A stretch of DNA of 64,000 nucleotides. It comes from G965261055 sp965261055 [NCBI: Fibrobacteria bacterium]. Its GTDB lineage: Bacteria; Fibrobacterota; Fibrobacteria; UBA11236. The stretch covers positions 1,116,001-1,180,000 of the forward strand of contig OZ253440.1 in assembly GCA_965261055.1 (NCBI GenBank), given 5' to 3'. Shown here piece after piece: positions 1 to 9,187 of this stretch (the first letter of the stretch is position 1; the number at the start of each line of letters is the position of its first letter). A model generated the notes under the pieces. That model made no database searches, was not told the origin of the DNA, and saw only the letters and a program-made list of their open reading frames with translations. A program made the translations under genes and the position numbers.

Positions 1-262
1 TAATAGAGGCAGTAATATACGGCATAATACCCAAAGAAAAAACAGCAGCCCTTGAAACAGCACCCCCAACAAAAGTATTATAGAGAGTAAAAAGATTTGT
101 AGATGCTCCAGAGAAAAGTTCTGCCAACGCGTTTGTATTCACACCTGGTATAGGAATATATCCGCCTAAACGATAAATAAAAAGAAGCAATAGAGTGAAA
201 AGAATCTTTTCTCTTAGCTCTTTTATTTTAAATACATTACTTAATCCTGTCAGCAATCTCAA
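1..262 (-). CDS. secY: SecY preprotein translocase subunit, 5' part only
   Basis: This is the N-terminal 87 codons of the SecY channel, which with SecE and SecG forms the inner-membrane protein-conducting pore. The gene runs off the left edge. The start is TTG at 262, with an AGGAG box 7-8 bases upstream that overlaps the end of rplO. The translation shows the usual amphipathic start, a first membrane segment rich in Leu and Phe, then a GGYIPIPGVN stretch and the SRAAVFSLGIMPYI region, both typical of SecY. It is the last visible gene of the S10-spc block, as expected. The TTG start is inferred from the ribosome binding site, since no ATG lies nearby in frame. Confidence 0.93.
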   Translation of the reverse strand, partial: MRLLTGLSNVFKIKELREKILFTLLLLFIYRLGGYIPIPGVNTNALAELFSGASTNLFTLYNTFVGGAVSRAAVFSLGIMPYITASI

Positions 263-272
263 AATGCTTCTC

Positions 273-725
273 CTATTTCGATTTTTTTGTCACTTGAACG
301 GTTCCGCCAGCAGCTTCTATTGATTTTGCTGCTACCTTACTACACTGATCAACTAATACTTGAAAAACTTTAGTCACTGAACCATTCGCTAAAAGTTTAA
401 CTGGGTGATCTATTTTTTTAATTAGTCTAGCCTTGAACAAAGTTTCATTTGTAACCTCATTCTCCATTCTTTTTTCTAAATCCGATAAATTAACAATTTG
501 TGTCGTTTGGTCAAATTTTGAATTAAAACCAAATTTAGGAACTCTTTTTTGCAAAGGCATTTGACCACCTTCAAAACCACGAGCAATACCTGAACTTTTT
601 CGAGCTCCAGCTCCTTTGTGACCACGACCTGAAGTTTTTCCACAACCCGAACCTAGACCACGACCTAATCGTACTGATTTTTTAGTAGAACCAATAGTTG
701 GTTGTAAATTTGATAAATCAATCAT
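273..725 (-). CDS. rplO: 50S ribosomal protein L15
   Basis: Large-subunit protein L15 (150 residues) binds 23S rRNA late in 50S assembly. The Gly-rich N-terminal arm (LGRGLGSGCGKTSGRGHKG) and the GFEGGQMPL motif are diagnostic. The ATG at 725 overlaps the TGA of rpmD as ATGA, which implies translational coupling. It sits between rpmD and secY as in most bacteria. Length is normal for the family. Confidence 0.98.
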   Translation of the reverse strand: MIDLSNLQPTIGSTKKSVRLGRGLGSGCGKTSGRGHKGAGARKSSGIARGFEGGQMPLQKRVPKFGFNSKFDQTTQIVNLSDLEKRMENEVTNETLFKARLIKKIDHPVKLLANGSVTKVFQVLVDQCSKVAAKSIEAAGGTVQVTKKSK

Positions 726-901
726 TTTTGTTCCTCCACAGAGATTAAATGATTCACAACTCTTAACATACCTTTTATAGCAGACGTTTGGTTATGAACA
801 ACACTTTTTCGAATCCCTTTAAGTCCTAAAGCTTCTAATGTTTTTCTTTGGGAAGGTTTACTTCCTATTTTACTTTTTACTTGTGTTATTTTTAACTTCA
901 T
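722..901 (-). CDS. rpmD: 50S ribosomal protein L30
   Basis: A 59-codon gene fills the space between rpsE and rplO. The translation begins MKLKITQVKSKIGSKPSQR and continues with a LGLKGIRKSV stretch and an HNQTSAIKGML stretch, matching the compact bacterial L30 fold (beta strand, helix with the T-L-x-x-L-G-L-x-x-I motif, final helix). The start ATG at 901 lies 4 bases after the rpsE stop, and the TGA overlaps the rplO start. Some bacteria lack rpmD, but here it is intact. Confidence 0.96.
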   Translation of the reverse strand: MKLKITQVKSKIGSKPSQRKTLEALGLKGIRKSVVHNQTSAIKGMLRVVNHLISVEEQK

Positions 902-905
902 AATA

Positions 906-1382
906 TTAAACTGTCTGTCTTAATTTTTCAAAAAACTCTTTACCTTTTTGTGATTTTAAACCATTTAAGGTTGCTCTAACAACATTAAAAGAGTTTGTAG
1001 ATCCAAAAATCTTAGTCAGTACATCTGTTACTCCAGCCAATTCTAACACAGCTCTAGCAGCTCCTCCAGCAATTACGCCTGTTCCTTTTGAAGCAGGTCT
1101 GATGAAAACATCAACCGATCCAAAGTGACCTGTTGTCTCATGAAAGATTGTACCATCCTCTAAGATTACTTCTTCTTGACTTTTGTAAGCATTTTCGGTT
1201 GCCTTTCGTACAGACTCTGAAACATCTTTGGCTTTTCCCTTACCAATGCCAATCATTCCTTTTTTGTTACCAATAACAACAAGGGCAGAAAAGGAAAAGC
1301 GACGACCACCCTTAACAACTTTAGTACAACGGTTGATTGTTACAACACGTTCTTGATATTCTTTTTCTTCGGTATCCAACAT
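906..1382 (-). CDS. rpsE: 30S ribosomal protein S5
   Basis: S5 (158 residues) is a small-subunit protein needed for decoding accuracy. The N-terminal double-stranded-RNA-binding region ([23 protein letters not shown]) is followed by the [15 protein letters not shown] motif and the C-terminal [14 protein letters not shown] helix with SxNxxNVVRAT-like residues ([16 protein letters not shown]). Length and order are standard. It lies 8 bases after rplR. Confidence 0.98.
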   Translation of the reverse strand: MLDTEEKEYQERVVTINRCTKVVKGGRRFSFSALVVIGNKKGMIGIGKGKAKDVSESVRKATENAYKSQEEVILEDGTIFHETTGHFGSVDVFIRPASKGTGVIAGGAARAVLELAGVTDVLTKIFGSTNSFNVVRATLNGLKSQKGKEFFEKLRQTV

Positions 1383-1390
1383 AACTCCTA

Positions 1391-1762
1391 TTAAAAATTT
1401 AGACCAGCTTCTCTTGCACCATCAGCAAAAGATTTAACTCGACCATGATATAAATAACCAGATCGATCAAAAACAATTTCATTGATTCCTTTGCTTTTCG
1501 CAATTTCACCCAATTGTTTTCCAAGAATAAAACTAGCTTCTACTTTGGTCTTACCTTTTAATAAAATTTTAGTATCCTTAACTACAGACGAAGAAGAACC
1601 TAAAGTAATCCCTTTTTCATCATCAACTAGTTGTCCATAAAAGTGATTTAAACTTCGGCGAACACACAGACGAGGCAGAGATTCTGTGCCCTGTATTTTT
1701 TGGCGGATATGTTGGCGCCTCGCTCTTCTAATTTTAACTCTTTCTTTTGCTATATCACGCAT
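1391..1762 (-). CDS. rplR: 50S ribosomal protein L18
   Basis: L18 (123 residues) binds 5S rRNA together with L5. The basic N-terminus (RVKIRRARRQHIRQKI), the PRLCVRRSLNHFYGQLVDD strand pair and the C-terminal FDRSGYLYHGRVKSFADGAREAGL block are the family signature. Position between rplF and rpsE is canonical. Confidence 0.98.
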   Translation of the reverse strand: MRDIAKERVKIRRARRQHIRQKIQGTESLPRLCVRRSLNHFYGQLVDDEKGITLGSSSSVVKDTKILLKGKTKVEASFILGKQLGEIAKSKGINEIVFDRSGYLYHGRVKSFADGAREAGLNF

Positions 1763-1778
1763 TTCAAAACCTTTCTAA

Positions 1779-2312
1779 TTATGATTTTTTAACTTCTTTT
1801 CTTCGGACTTCTTCACCAGCATATCGAACACCTTTACCTTTGTAAGGTTCTGGTTTACGGTACGATCTAATATTTGCTACTACTTGACCAACTTTTTGTT
1901 TATCAATTCCAGAAACTGTTAACTTGGTATTTCCGTCTAGTTTAAACTCAATATCTTCAGGAGGATCTAATAAAATTGGATGTGAATAACCTAATAAGAA
2001 ATTAAGACTCTTTCCTTTAAGTTCCACACGATAACCCACTCCAATAATTTCTAAAGATTTTGACCAACCTTCTGATAAACCTTGAATAATATTAGCCACA
2101 TTAGCACGAGTTGTACCATGTAAAGCTATCAACTTTTTAGCTTCAGTAGCTCGAGAAAAAGTAAGTTCATTCTCATTAATTTCAGCTTGAATTCCTTCTG
2201 GAAGAGTATAATCACTTTTGCCTTTTGGACCTTCAGCATAGAAGCGGTTTCCATTTATTTTTATTTTAACAGATGCAGGAACATTGATAAGTAGTTTTCC
2301 AACTCGAGACAT
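1779..2312 (-). CDS. rplF: 50S ribosomal protein L6
   Basis: L6 (177 residues) sits near the sarcin-ricin loop of 23S rRNA. It starts MSRVGKLLINVPASV, shows the duplicated L6 fold, and ends with the signature YKGKGVRYAGEEVRRKEVKKS. The start codon lies 3 bases downstream of nothing but the rplR-side spacer, and its stop is followed at 16 bases by rplR. The length is normal. Confidence 0.98.
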   Translation of the reverse strand: MSRVGKLLINVPASVKIKINGNRFYAEGPKGKSDYTLPEGIQAEINENELTFSRATEAKKLIALHGTTRANVANIIQGLSEGWSKSLEIIGVGYRVELKGKSLNFLLGYSHPILLDPPEDIEFKLDGNTKLTVSGIDKQKVGQVVANIRSYRKPEPYKGKGVRYAGEEVRRKEVKKS

Positions 2313-2315
2313 AAT

Positions 2316-2708
2316 TTACCAGACCTTTAAAAGAACTTCACCACCACAATTTTCTTGGCGAGCTTGGATATCTGTCAAAATCCCTTTAGAAGTCGACAGG
2401 ATTGTAAAACCTAAGCCATTAATTGTTTTAGGAATATTAACTAGTTTTGAATAATTTCTAAGACCAGGTTTACTTATTTTCTTCAATCCTTGTATTGCGG
2501 CAACAGATCCAATGTATTTCAACTTGATTTTAATCATATCTTGCTTATTATCTTCAATAACAAGAAACTTCTCTAAGAAACCCTCTCTAACTAATATTTT
2601 CAAGATTTCTATTTTTAAATTAGAAGCAGGTATTTGAACAGTTTTTTTATTCACTGCCAAAGCATTTCTAATTCGTGTTAATAAATCTGCAATAGGATCT
2701 GTATTCAT
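2316..2708 (-). CDS. rpsH: 30S ribosomal protein S8
   Basis: S8 (130 residues) organises the central domain of 16S rRNA and in many bacteria represses the spc operon. The chosen ATG at 2708 gives MNTDPIADLLTRIRNAL, the conserved N-terminus, and is preceded by AAGGAAAATT. A longer reading frame extends to 2726 but would overlap rpsN and adds a non-conserved leader. The C-terminal ILSTSKGILTDIQAR and GGEVLLKVW motifs are diagnostic. Confidence 0.97.
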   Translation of the reverse strand: MNTDPIADLLTRIRNALAVNKKTVQIPASNLKIEILKILVREGFLEKFLVIEDNKQDMIKIKLKYIGSVAAIQGLKKISKPGLRNYSKLVNIPKTINGLGFTILSTSKGILTDIQARQENCGGEVLLKVW

Positions 2709-2719
2709 AATTTTCCTTT

Positions 2720-2905
2720 CTACCAACTTGCTTTTTTAATTCCTGGAATCAATCCCTCTAGAGACATCTCTCTAAAGCAAATTCTGCAAATTCCAAATTT
2801 ACGCATAAAAGAACGAGGTCTTCCACAACGATTGCATCGATTATAACTGCGTACCGCAAATTTTGGTACTCTTTTATTTTTTTCTATTAATGATCTTTTA
2901 GCCAT
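2720..2905 (-). CDS. rpsN: 30S ribosomal protein S14, zinc-binding short form
   Basis: This is the 61-residue type Z S14. It has two CxxC pairs (CNRCGRP and CRICFRE) that bind zinc and replace the long N-terminal region of the zinc-free form. The [18 protein letters not shown] ending is typical. It sits between rplE and rpsH. Only this zinc-dependent form is visible here; a zinc-independent paralogue would have to lie elsewhere. Confidence 0.97.
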   Translation of the reverse strand: MAKRSLIEKNKRVPKFAVRSYNRCNRCGRPRSFMRKFGICRICFREMSLEGLIPGIKKASW

Positions 2906-2915
2906 ATTTCTAAAC

Positions 2916-3464
2916 CTATTTTTTACGGAAAGGCATTCCTAATTGTTGTAAAAGTTCGCGACCACCTTCATCTGTATCCGAAGAAGTTACAAAAGAAATG
3001 TCCATTCCCATAATAGAAGGTATTTTGTCATATTCTATTTCCAAAAACACTATTTGCTCTTTAATTCCTAATGTGTAATTTCCACGACCGTCAAAACTTT
3101 TATTCGAAACTCCTTTAAAATCACGGACACGAGGTAAAGCCAAGTGAACTAGTCTATCAAAGAAATTCCACATACGATCACCTGTTAGAGTTACTTTTGC
3201 TCCAATTGGAGAACCTTCTCTAAGTTTAAAATTAGAAATCGCTTTCTTTGCTCGAGTAACAACAGCTTTTTGCCCTGTTATTTTGGTAAGAGTTTCTACA
3301 GCCTCATTCACTATTTTAGAGTTTTGAGTTGCTTTACCTACACCCATATTTAAAACAATTTTCTTCAAATGGGGAATAGACATTACATTAGACAATCCTA
3401 ATTTATTTTTTAAAAAGCCTTTGATTTCGTCTCTAAATTTTATTTTTGATTTTGATTCTATCAT
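2916..3464 (-). CDS. rplE: 50S ribosomal protein L5
   Basis: L5 (182 residues) binds 5S rRNA in the central protuberance. Recognisable blocks are [53 protein letters not shown], the [19 protein letters not shown] block and the final [18 protein letters not shown]. It follows rplX after a 32-base gap, the longest inside this part of the operon. Confidence 0.98.
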   Translation of the reverse strand: MIESKSKIKFRDEIKGFLKNKLGLSNVMSIPHLKKIVLNMGVGKATQNSKIVNEAVETLTKITGQKAVVTRAKKAISNFKLREGSPIGAKVTLTGDRMWNFFDRLVHLALPRVRDFKGVSNKSFDGRGNYTLGIKEQIVFLEIEYDKIPSIMGMDISFVTSSDTDEGGRELLQQLGMPFRKK

Positions 3465-3496
3465 AATTTATTTCTTTTAAAATGACTTTTAAACTG

Positions 3497-3745
3497 CTAT
3501 CTATCCTTTTGTTCTTTCTTAGATACTTTCTCTAAGGCAACATTCGAAATATGTATAGGCATTTCTTTTTCAACAATCCCACCTTTCTCATTTTTAGGAC
3601 TAGGTTTTTCATGTTTTTTACAAAGATTAACACCTTGTACAAGTACTTTGTCTTTTTTAGGAAAAGATCTTAACACTTGACCCGTTTTTCCACGATTTTT
3701 ACCAGAGATAACTTTAACGATATCGTCTTTTTTGATAGAAGACAT
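3497..3745 (-). CDS. rplX: 50S ribosomal protein L24
   Basis: L24 (82 residues) is a primary 23S rRNA binder that starts 50S assembly. The KOW motif is clear in [20 protein letters not shown], followed by [16 protein letters not shown]. It is at the short end of the family range, lacking an extended C-terminus. The start overlaps the last base of rplN. Confidence 0.97.
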   Translation of the reverse strand: MSSIKKDDIVKVISGKNRGKTGQVLRSFPKKDKVLVQGVNLCKKHEKPSPKNEKGGIVEKEMPIHISNVALEKVSKKEQKDR

Positions 3746-4113
3746 TATAGAACCTCCACTGCTAAAGAAATAATTTTAATATATTTTTTATCTCGTAATT
3801 CTCGAGCAACAGGGCCGAAAACACGTGTTCCTTTAGGATCGCCATTGTCATTAATAAGAACTATCGCATTCTCACTAAAACGAATTGCTGAACCTTGTGG
3901 ACGCTGAACCTCTTTTCTTGTACGGACAACAACAGCCTTTTGAACTGTCCCTTTTTTGATATTTCCATTAGGAATTGCCTTCTTAATTGTAACGACAATA
4001 ACATCACCAACTGAAGCATAACGACGACGAGAGCCTCCCAGTACTTTTATACATTGAGCCTCTTTAGCTCCCGAGTTGTCAGCTACGATCAATCTTGTTT
4101 CTACTTGAATCAT
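3745..4113 (-). CDS. rplN: 50S ribosomal protein L14
   Basis: L14 (122 residues) lies at the subunit interface. It begins [19 protein letters not shown] and ends with [19 protein letters not shown], both highly conserved. The [13 protein letters not shown] segment is the family signature. It is followed with a one-base overlap by rplX. Confidence 0.98.
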   Translation of the reverse strand: MIQVETRLIVADNSGAKEAQCIKVLGGSRRRYASVGDVIVVTIKKAIPNGNIKKGTVQKAVVVRTRKEVQRPQGSAIRFSENAIVLINDNGDPKGTRVFGPVARELRDKKYIKIISLAVEVL

Positions 4114-4121
4114 AATTTATA

Positions 4122-4397
4122 CTACTTTTTTAACTCAATAATTTTAATTAAACGCCAGCACTTCAATTTGCTTAAAGGTCTAGTTTCCATAATTTCAACT
4201 AAATCACCTTCTTTGGCTTCATTATTTTCATCATGAGCTTTCAACTTTTTAGTAAACGACATCATCTTACCATAAAGAGAATGTTTCTTTTTCTCAACAA
4301 ATGAAAGTGTGATGGTTTTGTCCATTTTATCACTGCAAACAATACCTTGACGCACTTTGCGATTTGAATTTCTTTGGGATGTATTCATTGTAACCAC
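4122..4397 (-). CDS. rpsQ: 30S ribosomal protein S17
   Basis: S17 (about 88-91 residues) is a primary 16S rRNA binder with an OB fold. The blocks [14 protein letters not shown] and the [21 protein letters not shown] ending are characteristic. A GTG start at 4397 is chosen because an AGGGGAG box lies 5 bases upstream; the in-frame ATG at 4388 would leave a 14-base spacing. The GTG overlaps the rpmC stop by one base. Confidence 0.96.
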   Translation of the reverse strand: MVTMNTSQRNSNRKVRQGIVCSDKMDKTITLSFVEKKKHSLYGKMMSFTKKLKAHDENNEAKEGDLVEIMETRPLSKLKCWRLIKIIELKK

Positions 4398-4609
4398 TAT
4401 TTCTCCCCTAGGCTATCTTGCCATTGTTTTTCTTGAATTAATGTCTTAACTTGGGCTATTGTTCGTCTTTTCTCACGAATCAAAGATGTATTTTCTAGTT
4501 TGCCTAAAGAAAATTGAAATTTTGTATCAAAGTAATCTTTACGAAGATCAACCAATGTTGTTTGCAAATCCTCTTGCTTCATTTCTTTGTATTTACTTAA
4601 ATCTTTCAT
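4397..4609 (-). CDS. rpmC: 50S ribosomal protein L29
   Basis: L29 (70 residues) lies near the nascent-peptide exit and contacts trigger factor and SRP. It is a two-helix protein. The motif KMEDLQ-like [20 protein letters not shown] and the [20 protein letters not shown] block (compare L-x-N-x-x-x-I-R-x-x-R-R-x-I-A) are diagnostic. It lies between rplP and rpsQ as usual. Confidence 0.97.
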   Translation of the reverse strand: MKDLSKYKEMKQEDLQTTLVDLRKDYFDTKFQFSLGKLENTSLIREKRRTIAQVKTLIQEKQWQDSLGEK

Positions 4610-4612
4610 GTT

Positions 4613-5023
4613 CTAATCCTCAATGTCTACAAACATTGTTTTAACTGACAATTTTTGAGCAGCTATACGAAGTGCATCTTGGGCTACATCTTTTGAAACA
4701 CCTGCCATTTCAAACATAATACGACCTGGTTGCACAACTGCAACCCATCCTTCTGGATGACCTTTACCTTTACCTTGTCTTGTTTCAGCGGGCTTTCTCG
4801 TGTATGGTTTGTCTGGAAAAATACGAATCCAAACTTGTCCTCCTCGTTTTATTTTACGAGTCATAGCAACCCTAGCTGCTTCAATTTGACGAGATGTAAT
4901 CCAAGCAGCTTGTAGTGCCTTCATTCCGAAGTCACCAAAAGCAAGACTTGTTCCAGCTTTAGAAAGACCTTTCATTCTTCCTTTCTGGACTTTTCGTCTT
5001 CTTACTCTTTTTGGGCTTAACAT
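4613..5023 (-). CDS. rplP: 50S ribosomal protein L16
   Basis: L16 (136 residues) helps position A-site tRNA. Conserved parts visible are the start [19 protein letters not shown], the [20 protein letters not shown] helix, the [21 protein letters not shown] segment and [13 protein letters not shown]. Length is standard. It is separated from rpmC by 3 bases. Confidence 0.98.
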   Translation of the reverse strand: MLSPKRVRRRKVQKGRMKGLSKAGTSLAFGDFGMKALQAAWITSRQIEAARVAMTRKIKRGGQVWIRIFPDKPYTRKPAETRQGKGKGHPEGWVAVVQPGRIMFEMAGVSKDVAQDALRIAAQKLSVKTMFVDIED

Positions 5024-5034
5024 ATCCGTTCCTT

Positions 5035-5682
5035 TTAACGCACAGCTAGTGCTTGTTTCTTAATAATTTCACCTTTAAAAATCCAAACTTTAACGCCTAT
5101 TGTACCGTATGTTGTTTCAGACCTAGAGGTAGCATAATCTATTTCAGCTCGTAGAGTCTGTAGAGGCAAACGCCCCTCTCCATGCTTTTCAATACGAGCT
5201 ATTTCAGTACCACCCAATCGCCCACCCAATTGGATTTTAATTCCTTTAGCACCTAAACGCATTGTACCTGAAACTGTTTTCTTCATCACTCGACGAAAAG
5301 CCACACGCCTTTCTAATTGACGAGCAATATTGTCAGCAACTATCTGAGCATCTAATTCTGGGTGTTTGATTTCAACAATGTTAATATAAATTTCTTTACC
5401 AGTAAGATGTTGTATTTCCATTCTAAGACTCTCAACTTGCTCTCCTCTTTTCCCGATGATAACTCCTGGACGAAAAGAATGTAAGTTAACAGTTATTCTT
5501 TTTGTTGTTTTAGAAATGGCTATTTTAGATAAACCAACATTTTCCAAACGTTTTTTAAGATAGCGACGAATAACTATATCTTCATAAAGAAGATCTGCGA
5601 AATTCTTTTTAGCGAACCAAGTTGATTCCCATTTACGGAAAACACCAAGTCTAAAACCAATTGGATTTGTCTTCTGTCCCAC
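5035..5682 (-). CDS. rpsC: 30S ribosomal protein S3
   Basis: S3 (215 residues) lines the mRNA entry channel and has helicase-like function. It starts [20 protein letters not shown], carries the KH domain with [14 protein letters not shown], and has the C-terminal signature [15 protein letters not shown]. Length is typical of forms with little C-terminal extension. Confidence 0.98.
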   Translation of the reverse strand: MGQKTNPIGFRLGVFRKWESTWFAKKNFADLLYEDIVIRRYLKKRLENVGLSKIAISKTTKRITVNLHSFRPGVIIGKRGEQVESLRMEIQHLTGKEIYINIVEIKHPELDAQIVADNIARQLERRVAFRRVMKKTVSGTMRLGAKGIKIQLGGRLGGTEIARIEKHGEGRLPLQTLRAEIDYATSRSETTYGTIGVKVWIFKGEIIKKQALAVR

Positions 5683-5693
5683 AATACTCCTAC

Positions 5694-6038
5694 TTAGTTA
5701 CTAATTACAACAGTTAAATGACACTGTTTCTTTAAAATTTTAAACGCTCGACCTTGGGCTCTTGGGCGAATTCTTTTAATTGGCGCACCCTGATCTACTG
5801 TCATTTTAGTGATACTAAATTCACTTACTTCAACAGAAGTATTTAAATTTTGATCTTTCAAATTAGCTACTGCTGCTTTCAAAACTTTATCAACCATCTC
5901 AGCACTCTTCTTTTGTTGTTTCAATACAAACAGAGAAGCTAATACAGACTCAACAGGTTTATTTCGATACAAATCACACACTTGTCTCATTTTACGAGCA
6001 GAACATCTTAAATTCATAGCTTTTGCAATTGCTTCCAT
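5694..6038 (-). CDS. rplV: 50S ribosomal protein L22
   Basis: L22 (114 residues) extends a beta hairpin into the peptide exit tunnel. The SARKMRQVCDLYRNKPV block near the N-terminus and the hairpin sequence KIRPRAQGR-like RIRPRAQGRAFKILKKQCHLTVV are diagnostic. The ATG overlaps the last base of rpsS. Confidence 0.97.
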   Translation of the reverse strand: MEAIAKAMNLRCSARKMRQVCDLYRNKPVESVLASLFVLKQQKKSAEMVDKVLKAAVANLKDQNLNTSVEVSEFSITKMTVDQGAPIKRIRPRAQGRAFKILKKQCHLTVVISN

Positions 6039-6304
6039 TATTTATCCTTTTTGGAATGACCTCTATAGGTTCGCGTTGGAGCGAACTCACCTAATTTATG
6101 CCCGACCATATTTTCATTAATATAAACAGGTATAAAAGATTTTCCATTATGTACAGCAACAGTAATGCCTACAAATGTAGGAGAAATCATAGAGCGACGG
6201 CTCCAAGTCTTAATAGCTTTCTTTTTTGTTTCATTACTCATCACTTCTACTTTTTTAAGTAAGTGAGTATCAATGAAAGCACCTTTTTTGAGAGATCTAG
6301 TCAT
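6038..6304 (-). CDS. rpsS: 30S ribosomal protein S19
   Basis: S19 (88 residues) binds the head of the 30S subunit with S13. The sequence [19 protein letters not shown], the [12 protein letters not shown] block and the final [19 protein letters not shown] are the family signature. It is between rplB and rplV. Confidence 0.98.
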   Translation of the reverse strand: MTRSLKKGAFIDTHLLKKVEVMSNETKKKAIKTWSRRSMISPTFVGITVAVHNGKSFIPVYINENMVGHKLGEFAPTRTYRGHSKKDK

Positions 6305-6315
6305 AATTAATTCCC

Positions 6316-7146
6316 TTATTTTCTTCTTTTTTTAGGTCGATGCGATACAATAAACTTTTCAGTACGCTTGTTACTACGCGTTTTCTTGCCTTTGGATTTT
6401 AATCCCCAAGGAGAAACTGGGTGTCCACCACCAGAAGTTTTACCTTCTCCACCACCCATTGGGTGATCAACTGGGTTCATCACAACACCTCTAACTTTAG
6501 GTCTTTTACCTAACCAACGAGAACGTCCTGCAGAACCACTTACAATTTTATTATGATCAATATTTCCAACACGACCTAAAGTTGCACAACATTGCGAAAA
6601 AATAAGTCTAACTTCTCCTGAAGGCAACTTAACATGAACATAGCGATCATCTTTACCTACAATTTCAGCCTTACCACCAGCAGAACGAACGAACTGTCCA
6701 CCTTTACCTGGTTTAAGTTCTATGTTATGAATACTTGTATTCAAAGGTATTTTAGAAAGAGGTAACACATTACCCACTTCAATTGCTGCAGTTTCTTTAT
6801 TTACAATTGTTTGTCCAACTGCAAAATTTTCAGCAGCAACAATATAACGATGTTGACCGTCTTCATAGCGAATTAATGCAATGTTACAAGAACGATTCGG
6901 ATCATATTCAATTGTTTCAATGACTGCAGGAATATTTTGACGATCTCGTTTAAAGTCAACAATACGGTACAATCTTTTATGTCCACCACCACGACGACGC
7001 ATTGTGATAACACCGCGATTATTACGACCAGCTTTTTTACTCAAACCTTCACACAAAGGTTTATATGGCTTATTAGTCGTAATTTCTGCAAATTCAGAAG
7101 TTTGTTTATAACGTAGAACTGGAGTTAATGGTCTATAGGTTTTCAC
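6316..7146 (-). CDS. rplB: 50S ribosomal protein L2
   Basis: L2 (276 residues) is central to subunit association and the peptidyl-transferase centre. Visible marks are the [22 protein letters not shown] block, the RNA-binding SH3-like domain and the C-terminal [19 protein letters not shown] loop containing the conserved His (DHPMGGGEG). The stop of rplW lies directly before its ATG. Confidence 0.98.
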   Translation of the reverse strand: MKTYRPLTPVLRYKQTSEFAEITTNKPYKPLCEGLSKKAGRNNRGVITMRRRGGGHKRLYRIVDFKRDRQNIPAVIETIEYDPNRSCNIALIRYEDGQHRYIVAAENFAVGQTIVNKETAAIEVGNVLPLSKIPLNTSIHNIELKPGKGGQFVRSAGGKAEIVGKDDRYVHVKLPSGEVRLIFSQCCATLGRVGNIDHNKIVSGSAGRSRWLGKRPKVRGVVMNPVDHPMGGGEGKTSGGGHPVSPWGLKSKGKKTRSNKRTEKFIVSHRPKKRRK

Positions 7147-7431
7147 TTACACTCCTTCAAATTCTGAGATTGTATCACCTTTTTTTAAGCAAACATAAGC
7201 TTTCTTCCAAGAAGAGCAACGACCATAATCGCGACGCACTTTTTTAAGTTTACCTTGATAATTAGAGATATTAACCGATTCAACTAAAACATTAAAATGA
7301 CTTTCTATTATTTTTTTAATTTCTTGTTTATTAGCAGACCGATCCACTTTAAAAACATACTGATTATGTTTATATCGAACTTCTGATGACTTTTCGGTAA
7401 ACAAAGGGGAGTTTATAAGGTTAATTGCCAT
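7147..7431 (-). CDS. rplW: 50S ribosomal protein L23
   Basis: L23 (94 residues) sits at the tunnel exit and docks trigger factor and SRP. The ATG at 7431 (MAINLINSPLFTEKSS) is chosen: it has an AAGGAG box 7 bases upstream and the conserved TEKS motif soon after. A longer frame to 7455 reads through this ribosome binding site. The gene start overlaps the rplD stop by 11 bases. Confidence 0.95.
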   Translation of the reverse strand: MAINLINSPLFTEKSSEVRYKHNQYVFKVDRSANKQEIKKIIESHFNVLVESVNISNYQGKLKKVRRDYGRCSSWKKAYVCLKKGDTISEFEGV

Positions 7432-8059
7432 TAGAATCTCCTTCAGTAAAAGCACGCATGGCTTCTTGAGTGAAAATAATTTGATCCATCAAAATAACAT
7501 CATAAACATTTAATAAATCTATAGAACAAACACAGACATTTTTTAGGTTACGAGCAGACAACATCAATTGCTCATTCAAACTTGAAACTAAAACACATTT
7601 TCTTTCAGAATCTTTAAAGTTAGCTTTGTTCAACAAACCCTGCAATACTTTTGTTTTGACTTCAGATAAGTTAAACTTTTCAAAGATTGATATTTTTGAA
7701 TCCACAGCTTTTTCAGTCAAAGCTCCTCTCAAAATTTTTTGTTTTAACTTACGATTTATTTTGCGTGTATAGTCTCTAGGTTCAGCTCCGTGTGCTTTTC
7801 CACCTCGAACCCAAATAGGGGATGTATTAGATCCAGATCTAGCACGACCTGTTCCTTTTTGTTTCCAAGGCTTCTTACCCGTTCCACTAACTTCACTTCG
7901 ACCTTTCGTTTTAGCAGTACCTTGACGAGCATTACCTCTTTGAACTGTAATTCCGAAATGAATTAAACCTGCATCAACAGGACTATTAAAACAAGCTTCA
8001 TCTAAATCAACCTGTGATTTAAGAGCACCTTCCGCTGTATATAAATTTGCTTTAGTCAT
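7421..8059 (-). CDS. rplD: 50S ribosomal protein L4
   Basis: L4 (212 residues) has a globular domain and a long loop in the exit tunnel. The loop is clear: RQGTAKTKGRSEVSGTGKKP followed by KQKGTGRARSGSNTSPIWVRGG. In many bacteria L4 represses the S10 operon. Its start overlaps the rplC stop by one base, and its end overlaps rplW. Confidence 0.98.
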   Translation of the reverse strand: MTKANLYTAEGALKSQVDLDEACFNSPVDAGLIHFGITVQRGNARQGTAKTKGRSEVSGTGKKPWKQKGTGRARSGSNTSPIWVRGGKAHGAEPRDYTRKINRKLKQKILRGALTEKAVDSKISIFEKFNLSEVKTKVLQGLLNKANFKDSERKCVLVSSLNEQLMLSARNLKNVCVCSIDLLNVYDVILMDQIIFTQEAMRAFTEGDSNGN

Positions 8060-8679
8060 TATTTCGTCTTTTGGATCATTACAACACCTTGTTTTGCCCC
8101 AGGAACAGCTCCTTTAACAAAAAGAAGGTTTTTTTCAGCATCAACTTTAAAAACTTTCAAGTTTTTAACTGTTGTTTTTGCATCCCCATATTGCCCTGGC
8201 ATTTTTTTACCTGGAAAAACACGAGAAGGAGAAGAACAAGCTCCAATTGCACCTGGTGCTCTTTTATTACGAGAACCATGAGTCATTGGACCACAAGAGA
8301 AACCGTATCTTTTGATCGTTCCTGAAAAACCATGTCCCTTACTATAACCTGTTACTTGAACTTTAGCTTCGCCTTCAAAGATAGAAATATTCCATGTATC
8401 ACCTATTTTCACATCTTGTGATACATCAAAAGAAAACTCTTTTATCCGACGAAAAAGTTTAATGTTATTTTTTTTGAAAAAACCTATTTCAGCATTTGTA
8501 AGATGCTTCTCTTTCGCAGAAAAACAACCACCTTGAACAGCTGTGTAATTATTTTTTTCAACTGATTTAAGACCAACAACAGTTGTATCTTCCGCTCGAA
8601 GGACAGTTACAGGAGTAGCTATTCCTCCAGCATCAAACAAACGGGTCATACCTATTTTTTTAGCAAGAATTCCATTCAT
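8059..8679 (-). CDS. rplC: 50S ribosomal protein L3
   Basis: L3 (206 residues) initiates 50S assembly and reaches the peptidyl-transferase centre. The start MNGILAKKIGMTRLFDAGG, the VQVTGYSKGHGFSGTIKRYGF block and the GSRNKRAPGAIGACSSPSRVFPGKKMPGQYG loop (split here in the description of three adjoining motifs) are conserved. It follows rpsJ by 7 bases. Confidence 0.98.
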   Translation of the reverse strand: MNGILAKKIGMTRLFDAGGIATPVTVLRAEDTTVVGLKSVEKNNYTAVQGGCFSAKEKHLTNAEIGFFKKNNIKLFRRIKEFSFDVSQDVKIGDTWNISIFEGEAKVQVTGYSKGHGFSGTIKRYGFSCGPMTHGSRNKRAPGAIGACSSPSRVFPGKKMPGQYGDAKTTVKNLKVFKVDAEKNLLFVKGAVPGAKQGVVMIQKTK

Positions 8680-8686
8680 AATTTAC

Positions 8687-8995
8687 CTATGCTTTAATAT
8701 CAACTTCAACCCCAGCAGGCAACTCTAAACGCATTAAAGCATCCACAGTTTGAGGGTTAGCGTTTAAAATATCTATCAATCTTTTGTGCGTTTGTATTTC
8801 AAACTGCTCTCTAGATTTTTTATTAACATGCGGAGAACGATTTACCGTATAAATTGTTTTTTTGGTTGGCAAAGGAACTGGACCAGCTATTTTAGCTCCA
8901 GCATTCTTAGTAACTGTAACAATATCTTTTGTAGACTTATCAATCATGTTATAGTCAAAAGACTTTAATCTAATTCTTATTCTTTGTTCTGCCAT
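8687..8995 (-). CDS. rpsJ: 30S ribosomal protein S10
   Basis: S10 (102 residues) is the first gene of the S10 operon and also the NusE subunit of antitermination complexes. It begins [19 protein letters not shown] and contains [20 protein letters not shown] and [16 protein letters not shown], all diagnostic. A 192-base spacer separates it from the EF-G-like gene upstream, so an S10 promoter and leader probably lie there. No tuf gene is present next to it. Confidence 0.98.
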   Translation of the reverse strand: MAEQRIRIRLKSFDYNMIDKSTKDIVTVTKNAGAKIAGPVPLPTKKTIYTVNRSPHVNKKSREQFEIQTHKRLIDILNANPQTVDALMRLELPAGVEVDIKA

Positions 8996-9187
8996 AATAG
9001 CTTCCTTATTGGCTTAGAACAGAAAAAGAATTTTATTAAAATACTCTTAGACTTTGCGGCTCTAAAACCATAATTTATTGTCTTTTAACTTTCTTAAAAA
9101 AGAAACCTACCCAATGATCTTCATTAGGAGAGAGATGCAATATAGCATATATAGAACATATTGTATAGTTTTTTATTAATTATTTTT

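Noticed and set aside
2316-2726. Longer start for rpsH at 2726
   Set aside because: It would overlap rpsN and lacks a ribosome binding site; ATG at 2708 gives the conserved N-terminus.
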